The position numbers were made by a program, and so were the translations under genes. From Selaginella moellendorffii (taxonomy: Eukaryota > Streptophyta > Lycopodiopsida > Selaginellales > Selaginellaceae), in contig NW_003314268.1 in assembly GCF_000143415.4 (NCBI RefSeq), positions 1,286,672 to 1,348,671 on the forward strand: DNA of 62,000 nt, given 5' to 3'. The notes beneath the pieces were generated by a model. That model was not told the origin of the DNA. It saw only the letters and a list, made by a program, of their open reading frames with translations, and made no database searches. Positions 54,291-62,000 of the stretch are shown piece by piece. Position 1 is the first letter of the stretch. Each line of letters starts with the position of its first letter.

Positions 54291-57200
54291 TCCCCAAATA
54301 AAAATCACTTTTCTTCCTTATCAAGCTCCTCACCACCTTTCATCAAAGCCACCACCAATTCCCGCAACTTCCGCGTCCCATGTCTCCTTTCTTTCACCGG
54401 ACAATCAGGACTCAAGGCTTTGGCGCTACTGGACTCGGGTGCAACTTCCTGCTTCATGGACACGGACTTTGCTGCCCGATATCACGTTCCTCTTTCTCCT
54501 ACCATACGGGATCTAAGGGTTGAAGGCATCGGCGGGCATTTTGTGTCTCCATCTTCTGGACTTAGGGAAACGTTGCCCGTTCGAGTACACATCGGGTCCA
54601 CCGTCACCGATATCGCCTTCAACATCATCAACAGCAAGTCCTCTTCTGTGGTGCTCGGTCTTCCTTGGTTCCAACTACATCAGCCTCAGATTTGTTGGAA
54701 GGACTTACAGCTCATCTCTCCCACATCACCATCTCCCACGGCTTCCCCTGGTGTTCATCGAGTCCGAATCAGGAAAAGTTCCCTAAACTCAAGTCGGGGT
54801 TCTGTTCTTGACTCTACAAAGTTTTCATCCTCTTCTTTTTCCTCTCTTCCATCTTACACTAGACAGTATCCTCGTCTCATCATTCCATTTAGTCGTACCC
54901 CTTCTCCTATCTCCACAATCACTATGAAAGAACTCCTTCATGAAGAACCTCTTTTTCTTTTTGCTTTGCATGTTTCTCCTGTCAGTCTTCCTGAGAAGTA
55001 TCATGATTTTGGGGATGTGTTTGACAAGAAAAAAGCTAGTGTACTGCCTGTTCATCGGCCTTATGATTGTCCCATTGATTTACAGGAAGGAGCGTCACCT
55101 CCGTGGGGGCCTATCTACGGGTTATCCCCGTCCGAGCTTAAGGCCCTCAAAGAGTACGTGGATGAGAACCTTGCCTCGGGCTACATTCAGCATTCGCAGT
55201 CCCCGGCTGGAGCGCCTGTCTTCTTTGTCAAGAAGAAGGATGGGAGCTTGCGGCTAGTCATCGACTACCGAGGTTTGAACAAGGTGACTGTTCGGAACCG
55301 TTATCCGCTGCCCCTGATCTCGGACCTGTTGGAACGCCTCGGCGGTGCCCGCTTCTTCACCAAGATCGACCTCCGTGGAGCATACAACCTGATCCGGATC
55401 CGGCCTGGTGATGAATGGAAGACTGCGTTCCGAACCCGCTATGGCCACTTCGAGTACACTGTCATGCCATTTGGCTTGACAAATGCTCCCGCGGTTTTCC
55501 AACACATGGCGAACGACGTTTTTCGGGAGTTTCTTGATCAGATGGTGATCGTCTACCTCGATGACATCCTCATCTACTCAAAAACTCAGGAGGAGCATGA
55601 CGAACATGTTCGCAAGGTGCTAGCGAAGCTGCGAGAACACGGCCTATACGCGAAGCTTGAGAAATGTTCCTTTGATCAGCAGTCTGTGGAGTTCCTTGGG
55701 TACATTGTCACTCCTGAGGGTATCACGATGGATCCTGCTAAAGTCAAGACTATTCTCGAATGGGAGCCTCCACAATCCATGTCGGACGTTCAGGTTTTTC
55801 TTGGCTTCGCCAACTTCTACCGCAAATTCATTGATCACTACTCTGACATTGTCCTTCCTCTCACACGTCTCACTCGCAAGGATGTTCCCTTCTCTTGGTC
55901 TGCTGCTGCCCAGCAGGCCTTCGACACACTCAAGGCGGCCTTCAGTTATGCTCCTGTCTTGATCCATGCTGATTCCTCACAACCTTTCTTCATCGAGGCT
56001 GATGCCTCCGACTTTGCCATTGGTGCTGTGTTGTCTCAACTCGGAGCGGATCACGAACTTCATCCGGTCGCTTTCCATTCTCGGAAATTCCAGCCTGCGG
56101 AGATCAATTACGAAATCCACGACAAGGAGCTCCTTGCCATCGTGGATTCCTTTGGAGAGTGGCGCCGTTTCTTGGAGGGGGCGAGCCATCAAACAACAGT
56201 CTGGACGGATCACAAAAATCTCGAGTACTTTGCCACTTCCCGAGTTTTAAGCCGTCGTCAAGCAAGGTGGGCACAATTCCTGAGTCGGTTTGACTTTGTT
56301 ATCAAGTACAGACCTGGAAAGTTTCAAGGCCTTCCTGATGCTCTTTCAAGGCGCTCCTATCTCAGTCTCAGGCCTGGTAATCCTGCCTTCGATCAACAGG
56401 ATCAAGTTATCCTCGGTCCTGATCGGCTTCAAGTTATGGCAATTTCCCTGGCCCCTCAGGACTCCTCCTTGATGGATGCAATCAGAAACGATCTTCAATC
56501 CGATGATCTTGCTAGCGACATTTTCCCCCATCTTCAGGCTGGACACCCAGTGACTCCCGACTGCCGGCGATTTGACGAGTTCGAGTTCTTAGATGGCTTA
56601 TTGTACCGTGGGGAGCAGCTTTACGTTCCTGAAGGTGATGCTCGAAGGTTGGTCCTGATGGCGTGCCACGATAGCCCGACTGCTGGTCACTTCGGCATTG
56701 CGAAAACCTATGAGCTAGTTGCACGGGACTTTTGGTGGCCTCACATGGACGACTACATCAAAGCTTTTGTTACCTCCTGTGACACTTGTGCCCGGAATAA
56801 GGTACCTCACCACCTTCCTTCAGGTTTGGTTCGTTCCCTTCCGGTCCCTTCAGGTCCTTGGGAATCCATCTCCATGGATTTCTTGAGTGATCTTCCGAGT
56901 TCTGGAGGCTTCAACAGCATTTTAGTCGTGGTGGATCGCTTCACAAAGATGGCGCACTTCTTGCCATGTACCAAGGAGTTTTCGAGCGAGGACATGGCAA
57001 AACTGGTATTCAGGGAAATTTTCCGACTTCATGGGATTCCTACAGATGTGGTTTTGGATCGGGGGCCTTAGTTCATCTCTCATTTCTGGCAACGGTTTTT
57101 GCAGCTCCTTGGAGTGAAGGCCAACCTCTCTTCGGCATATCATCCTCAAACTGATGGGCAGTCCGAGCGAACGATTCAGACGTTGGAACAATTCTTGAGG

Positions 57201-58019
57201 TGTTTCATCAACTATCATCAGGATAACTGGTTCGATATCCTTCCCCTTGCTGAGTTTTCCTATAACAACTCTGTTCACTCCTCTCTTCGAGTTTCCCCCT
57301 TCTTTGCGAACTCTGGCCGAAATCCCCGATTCAATCTCTCACTTCCTTCTCCATCTGAATCCTCTCGTTCAAATCCCCGCTCTGAGGCATTTATCTCCAA
57401 CCTCCAGGAAATCCACAACTCCATCTCCTTCCACCTCCATCGTGCTCAGGAATCTCATAAAACATTTGCCAATGTCCATCGTCAGGATTGTCCCCCTTAC
57501 AATATCGGGGATAAAGTCTGGCTCCTCAGGCGAAATATCTCCACCACCAGGCCCTGTCCAAAGCTTGATTTCAAACGCCTTGGTCCTTTCCCTATCACTG
57601 CCATCATTAATCCTGTCACTTATCGCCTTGCACTTCCCTCCTCATATCAAATTCACCCCGTTTTTCACTCCTCTCTCCTTGAGCCTTATATTCCCAGTCC
57701 TATTCCAAATCGGGTCATTCCTCCGCCTCCACCAGTGCAGCTCGAGGATGGGTCTGAGTACGAGGTTCAAGACATCCTTGATTCCAAGATTTCACGGTCT
57801 AAACTCTACTATCTAGTGGACTGGAAGGGTTACGGACTTGAGGAACGCACTTGGGAACCTGCGGACAACCTGATTCATTCTCCTGACCTTGTTCAGGACT
57901 TCCACCGCCGCTATCCTTCTCGTCCCAGTCCTCATTTTTTTTCTCCCTCTCCCATCCCTCGCCGCTCATCTCATCCTCCTCTTCATTCTCGTTCACATCC
58001 TCGTTCCACTCGTTCTTGA
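54252..58019 (+). CDS. pol: Pol of the chromovirus, integrase interrupted by one stop
   Basis: Read by -1 frameshift from gag. Domains in order: protease LLDSGATSC (about 54432), reverse transcriptase with KKDGSLRLVIDYRGLNKV, MPFGLTNAPAVFQ and catalytic YLDD (55554-55565), RNase H (FIEADASDFAIGAVLSQ, about 55990; HDKELLAI, about 56120), integrase zinc region (H...HFGI...C.TC, about 56665-56800), catalytic Asp in SMDFLSDL (about 56875) and VLDRGP (about 57057), Glu region QTDGQSERTIQTLE (about 57150), and a chromodomain (YEVQDILDSK, YYLVDWKGYGLEERTWEP, about 57756-57865) near the end. A TAG at 57069-57071 lies between the second Asp and the Glu of integrase; the frame before and after is the same and clean. 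Confidence 0.92.
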
Positions 58020-58030
58020 GGAGGGGGTGC
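58017..58030 (+). promoter_or_regulatory. Polypurine tract of the chromovirus
   Basis: TGAGGAGGGGGTGC immediately before the 3' LTR; primes plus-strand synthesis. It overlaps the pol stop codon. Confidence 0.85.
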
Positions 58031-58443
58031 TGTCAGGAATCCCCCAATTCTTGCCACATTCCTGACTCTCGCCGGATTCCTGACCTGCAGACCACATTCC
58101 TGACTCTCAAGACACTTCCCTATTCCTGACTCTTGAGACACTTCCCAATTCCTGAGTCTCGAGACACTTCCCGATTCCTGAGTCTCGAGACACTTCCCGA
58201 TTCCTGAGTCTCGAGCCACATTCCTGATGATGATGTGGCGCCTCCTCGACCTCAGCTGTATTTAGGCCGTCCTCGATCCAAGAGTGGTGGAGCTTCATCA
58301 ACCTATAGTATATATAGGTTAGCCTTGTTCCATTTCTCCACAATCTGAATCAACACCAGTCTAAGGCTTCTTCTTTGTTTTCACTAGCTTTTTCTCTTTG
58401 TCTTTAGCATTTTCCAGTCTTGATCTTGTTGGGGGTCTTGACA
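58031..58443 (+). repeat. 3' LTR of the chromovirus
   Basis: Same length as the 5' LTR; by eye four transitions (about 58075, 58133, 58147, 58268). Followed by AATAT. Confidence 0.95.
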
Positions 58444-58448
58444 AATAT
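58444..58448. repeat. Target-site duplication, right of chromovirus
   Basis: AATAT, identical to 52785-52789. Confidence 0.88.
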
Positions 58449-58654
58449 TGCTGGATGATAGCTTACCGTGTCTGCAAAACACCCTCGCTATCATGCCCTT
58501 TGTGTTAGTCTCATTTCGGTCCCAAATGCTCTTTTGGCATATTTACAGAATGTAGAGATCGGCCTGAACACAATGGTGTTCGTCCCGTATCCAAATTCGC
58601 AATCTAAGGACATTCCATATTTAGTAAGTTTCGAGCTTGTCCCAGAGACTAACT

Positions 58655-58885
58655 CCTGATACTAAGGGAGGCTTGGGGTGAAAGCCCAAAGCGTGTGTTC
58701 CTCAAAGGGGGGGCTGTGGGGGGTTCCAAATGTATAGTAGGGATAGTGGGTAGGTCGGGCATGGCCGACCAACCTGAGGCATAGTTTAGCTCCCGCTTGC
58801 GTGCCTGTCCTTGTTCTGCGTCCGGCTTGGGTCTAAGCCCAAGTTCCATTCCATGCTAGCTGGTGGAGTACCCGACTAAGGGAAA
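58655..58885 (-). mobile_element. LTR fragment, GC-rich copy
   Basis: Reverse orientation relative to 45180-45300 (shared CTTTGGGCTTTCACCCC and CACTATCCCTACTATAC). Better preserved partner of 1955-2185. Confidence 0.7.
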
Positions 58886-58912
58886 ATTCTAGCGGCTGGA
58901 GATGGAGGAAGA

Positions 58913-59182
58913 ATGAAAAAGCACGACTGCCCATTTGGAGATACAAGCTGCACAAGATACGAGGACTGCCTTTTGTGTGGATTCAGAAATTGTGCTAAAC
59001 CATACAAGCAATGCTATCCAAAATGGCAATGCGACACTTGCAAACAAGCAAAAGCAAGACTGCAAATCAGGGATGACATTGCCGCAACGGAAGAGAGAAA
59101 GAAACGAGAAGAAATAGCCCACGAAAATGACACCAAAAAGAGTGACGATAGTTTAAAAAAAAAAAGAAAAACAGAGCACTAA
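58913..59182 (+). CDS. Cys-rich ORF, unrecognised
   Basis: 89 codons from ATG 58913, ten or more Cys in the first 50 residues (DCPFGDTSC, DCLLCGFRNC, CDTCKQAK), looking like a zinc-binding region, followed by a Lys/Glu-rich coiled tail. No family recognised. May be a first exon of a gene continuing at 59389. Confidence 0.35.
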   Translation: MKKHDCPFGDTSCTRYEDCLLCGFRNCAKPYKQCYPKWQCDTCKQAKARLQIRDDIAATEERKKREEIAHENDTKKSDDSLKKKRKTEH

Positions 59183-59388
59183 TTGCTTTCAAGAATTCAA
59201 AGAAACAGTCTTGCGACTATTACACAATTTGTCCAGCAAATTGAAAGAACCAAAGGGGAGGAATGATAAAAGAGAATGAACAATCACCAAAATTTTGTAG
59301 CCCACATGAGGAGAGCGATAACAATGATGCAAAATGGAAATTTTGGGCTTGCACGAGAGACCAGCGAGATGAGAAAATCCCTCGATAG

Positions 59389-59829
59389 ATGCAAGACTCT
59401 CAAAACTTTTTAGAAGCCATCAGGCAGCTGCCATCTAAGATTCAGGAACGAATCTTTAATTTAGTTCACAACACATTAGACAAGGAGAACTATACACCAA
59501 TTTGCAACGGCGCTATCATGCACAGTGCACAGTTTATAGGAAAACAAGATAAACAAGAATTGTATACGTGGAGAATCATCCTCGAGCTCTCGTGGAGATC
59601 TTTCGTGTACATCGATCAAGAATTTATTTATCTTAAGGAAGAAGTTGAGTGGCATACTTGGGACGCTGTCACTCGAACTTACGAAGAAATTCCAAGGTTC
59701 CTGCTTAGAGAAATACAGGAAATACTTGGACAGCAATTTGTAAGAGGATTTATTACACCGGTTGGAAGCGCAATACATGAGCTTACTGACCTCAAGATAA
59801 AGGAAGGACTGTGGGCAAAAGAGCGCTAG
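59389..59829 (+). CDS. Unrecognised 146-residue ORF
   Basis: Clean frame from ATG 59389 (SQNFLEAIRQLPSKIQERIF ... YEEIPRFLLREIQEILGQQF), acidic and aromatic, no known motif. Lies after the Cys-rich ORF on the same strand and before a related-looking frame at 59890. Confidence 0.4.
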   Translation: MQDSQNFLEAIRQLPSKIQERIFNLVHNTLDKENYTPICNGAIMHSAQFIGKQDKQELYTWRIILELSWRSFVYIDQEFIYLKEEVEWHTWDAVTRTYEEIPRFLLREIQEILGQQFVRGFITPVGSAIHELTDLKIKEGLWAKER

Positions 59830-59889
59830 ATAGATCTGCGCATGCATAGGCTTAAAGCAACAAAAATTTGTTAGAATCCATACCTTGAG

Positions 59890-60078
59890 GTGTGGACACC
59901 ATTTGAGAAGAAAAACATACAGGAATCACGAAGTTGGAAACCCGTATCAATCGGAGAAGGAGAAGTGAGAACATTAAAAATACAACCACTGCTGTATTCA
60001 GCATTTTCAAATATTACTATCGACTGGGAAACACAAATGCTCATAGTAAGAGCTCGCATTCCCGTACGACCAAAATGA
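59890..60078 (+). CDS. Unrecognised short ORF, perhaps 3' part of the same gene
   Basis: 62 codons (PFEKKNIQESRSWKPVSIGE ... IDWETQMLIVRARIPVRPK). The context suggests it belongs with 59389-59829; no splice signals verified. Confidence 0.25.
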   Translation: MWTPFEKKNIQESRSWKPVSIGEGEVRTLKIQPLLYSAFSNITIDWETQMLIVRARIPVRPK

Positions 60079-60284
60079 TGTACTTTGGAGCAATTTCACA
60101 TCTCAAAGTAAACAGATCTATGCATAGCTACTTTGCAAAATCCAGCCCTCCGTGTTTTTTGCTATGCATCCCTATAGCCAGAAGGAGCTAGAATTTGCAA
60201 ATTTTGCACAGATTCAAGCCACTCGTTGCATTTGATCTATGTTTGGTGCCACTTGGATTGCATAACTCAACTCAAACTTGTACT

Positions 60285-60380
60285 CACCATCCTGGAACTA
60301 AGCCATACCATTTCTTGGAGATTCTGGAGACAACAGGTACCAAAACCGAGTGGCACTATGTTAGCAGTGGAAAGACATAC
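60285..60380 (-). pseudogene. HSPA12-like relic, small
   Basis: Nucleotide match to 31325-31415 (ACCATTTCTTGGAGATTCT-GAGACA...CCGAGTG-CACT), the GFG...SRISKKWYG region of the other relic. Confidence 0.7.
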
Positions 60381-60924
60381 ATGAGGAGGAAGAACTCTAT
60401 TTCAACTATATATGAATGGGTACATATATATAAAAACTACTGCCACGTGGGCATAATTAGATGACAATCCCACTCATGATCAGGTGGCTAATCTATACCT
60501 GAATTCAAGCCTGAATCATGCCTAGCTAGTCTGAGATGATGAGCATTTTGCACAGCGGCCCAACTTTGGCAAGAACCACGAGCCTGAGAAGCTCTACTGC
60601 GTTGAGCTGAGTGCATCTTCCATAGAGATGGGGGGTGAAAGGCACCATCAACACAAAGAAGAAATTGAGAAAATGAGAAATCTCTCTGCAAGTAGTTTTT
60701 CTCCATTTCGTCTCATGCGTTCTATGTTCCTTGCACATTGCTTTCGTTGCATCTCTGTGTTTCTCATTTTCCTTTTCTGTTTCGAGCAGTGAACGTAGAG
60801 AGAGGTTACTGGTCCCGATAAACAGGAACTTAAGCGCCTGGTTCAGCTTGGTTGGGCGGGGAATCAAGGGATCTTCGTTTTTATAAATTCAAAACGAAAT
60901 AAGCAGCCAAAGACGAAAGGAGAC
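60381..60924. other. No gene recognised
   Basis: Open frames here have no family resemblance; a (TA)-rich TATATATGAATGGGTACATATATATA stretch lies at about 60405. Confidence 0.4.
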
Positions 60925-61115
60925 GGAGGTGGGAAAACTTGTAGACCTCATTGACAAGCAGTTGGCTTCCAACTTGAAGCCTATCACCCTGGTCCAAGAG
61001 GCCCGGGAATGTAGTGTAATGGCATAGGGTGATGGCATTGCAGACCAAAACGCATACTCGGGTATGAGTGGTGCTGTTGTCTCAATAATCTCCAAAAAGT
61101 AGCTTTTCCTAGGCA
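60925..61115 (+). pseudogene. HSPA12-like relic, opposite strand
   Basis: Plus-strand codons EVGKLVDLIDKQLASNLKPI at about 60925-60985 match EVNKVIALIDKQVDASMKHI of the 31.5 kb relic; stops follow. Confidence 0.55.
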
Positions 61116-61379
61116 GAAACACCTTTGGACATACATGAGGAAGGGGGAATCGACAGCCGATCCCACGTCACTGATCCGGGCCTCTCATCGTTACCATGGC
61201 AGGCTAAGATCAGCATGGAGCTGCTGAGGTTGCTCTTGCTGCTCCTGCAAAACAGCGAAAGATATCGAGCATTAGCAACAGTTTCCCAGCTTTCCAGATA
61301 ATTTTAGGAGAGAGAGTGCGTGTTCTCGGAGAGCTAAATCGAGAAAATAAAACATAGATTTCCAATTAACTGAAAGGTG

Positions 61380-61860
61380 TCATCGGGACTAAGTTTTCTG
61401 GGTTCTCCTTTTTCTCATCGCTCTGATCCTGATGATGTCCATAGCTTTTATGACTGGCCAGATGCGAGCAGGCCCTACTGTAAGACGCAAACCAGCTTGT
61501 TCTACTCACAAACGGGGGAACTTCTCTTGGGGATGGAGCGCGCTCAAAGCCTATTCGGACGCTCTCCAGGCTTCTTCCAACCGAGGGGAGCTGGGTTTCT
61601 TCGTGACCAAGTTCAAGCACATGCTCGAAGATGGTGAGCTCGCGAAGAGCACGTTAAAAGGTCTTCCGGATTGGCTTTCAGTGGAGAAGCTTATCATGGA
61701 TTCATTGGCAGGCATCTCCGGCAATTATGGATTGAGCTTGCAGGAGGAAGAGATAGGATGGTGCCTCACCATGCCTGCGATCTGGAGTGATGCATTGAAA
61801 TGGAGATGTACGCAAAGAAAGCAGGGATTGGGAGGTCTAATTTCATCCCCCTGAGAATTG
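61380..61860 (+). pseudogene. HSPA12-like N-terminal relic
   Basis: Frames IGTKFSGFSF, HRSDPDDVHSFYDWPDASRP...KTQTSLFYSQTGE, then SWGWSALKAYSDAL...GFFVTKFKHMLEDGE...LSVEKLIMDSLAGI and EEIGWCLTMPAIWSDALKW follow the order of the HSPA12 ATPase domain, but two one-base frame shifts (about 61400 and 61518) and an abrupt end mark it as dead. Confidence 0.75.
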
Positions 61861-62000
61861 TGCTGGAGCTGGAGCAAACCGATCCTTTATAAATTATGCA
61901 TGTGCAATGATTAAAACACTTCTTACAAAGGTATCAGAAATAACTGACACCACCTACAAATCTACCAATGCCTCCTCTTGATGTTCTTTAAAATCCTAGC

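Larger units (their letters stand above)
52790..58443 (+). mobile_element. Complete Ty3/gypsy chromovirus, Tf1/sushi-like, self-priming design
   Basis: 5654 bases with 413-base LTRs (52790-53202 and 58031-58443) differing by four transitions, AATAT target duplication, self-complementary primer site, gag and pol in separate frames joined by a -1 frameshift module, polypurine tract GAGGAGGGGG before the 3' LTR, and a C-terminal chromodomain. One in-frame TAG interrupts integrase, so this copy is not autonomous as it stands, but it is recent. Confidence 0.95.

Overview
This is eukaryotic plant DNA, most likely a lycophyte of the Selaginella type (inference). Genes are split by very short introns (about 45-65 bases, GT-AG), sit close together on both strands, and are GC-rich, while the DNA between them is AT-rich and full of retrotransposon debris. 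The families are those of land plants: organellar PPR proteins of both P and PLS classes, an F-box protein, a PP2C phosphatase, an armadillo-repeat protein, an ER-body-type membrane protein, FAR1/Mutator-type transposase and Ty3/gypsy and Ty1/copia elements. One 100-base run of N marks an assembly gap (42210-42309).

Layout. 1-3350: AT-rich, microsatellites and a decayed LTR fragment. 3.4-8.1 kb: an ER-body/VIT1-like membrane protein gene with a small inverted copy of its own last exon beside it. 8.8-10.6 kb: armadillo-repeat protein, with a promoter region rich in ACGT-core motifs. 11.9-13.0 kb: PP2C with an Arg/Asp-rich tail. 13.2-17.0 kb: SEN1-like helicase; 17.2-19.0 kb: alpha-1,6-fucosyltransferase-like gene; 19.2-20.3 kb: relics of the helicase 5' exons and of an ABCC transporter. 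21.6-24.1 kb: an unrecognised 313-residue protein, a small membrane ORF and a Fic-domain gene. 24.1-27.3 kb: a second, 5'-truncated helicase copy (about 3.1 kb duplication, offset about 11.01 kb) ending at a copia relic. 28.8-31.9 kb: PPR relic, an intronless F-box gene with a genomic poly(A) tract, an HSPA12-like Hsp70 relic. 32.9-37.1 kb: two PPR genes.

37386-41070 is a complete, apparently young Mutator-like element: 293-base inverted repeats that look identical, 9-base target duplication, and an open nine-exon transposase gene. 43-49 kb is an old minus-strand Ty3/gypsy element broken up by nested insertions: a solo LTR with 5-base target duplication, a complete TRIM inside that LTR, and a head-to-head pair of TRIMs of another family. 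49.4-52.2 kb holds two tandem copies of an LTR-like repeat carrying long (CTCGGA)-like arrays, one copy heavily C-to-T decayed.

52790-58443 is the most striking object: a complete chromodomain Ty3/gypsy element whose design resembles the Tf1/sushi group. Just after its 5' LTR, instead of a tRNA-complementary site, there is a 16-base stretch perfectly complementary to the LTR sequence 27 bases downstream of the TATA box, that is, to the predicted first bases of its own RNA. This is the layout expected for tRNA-independent self-priming. Its gag and pol are joined by a canonical -1 frameshift module (GGGAAAC, 6-base spacer, 10-bp stem-loop holding the gag stop). The LTRs differ by only four transitions; one in-frame TAG interrupts integrase. 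The last 3.5 kb contains unrecognised Cys-rich ORFs and several scattered HSPA12-like relics.
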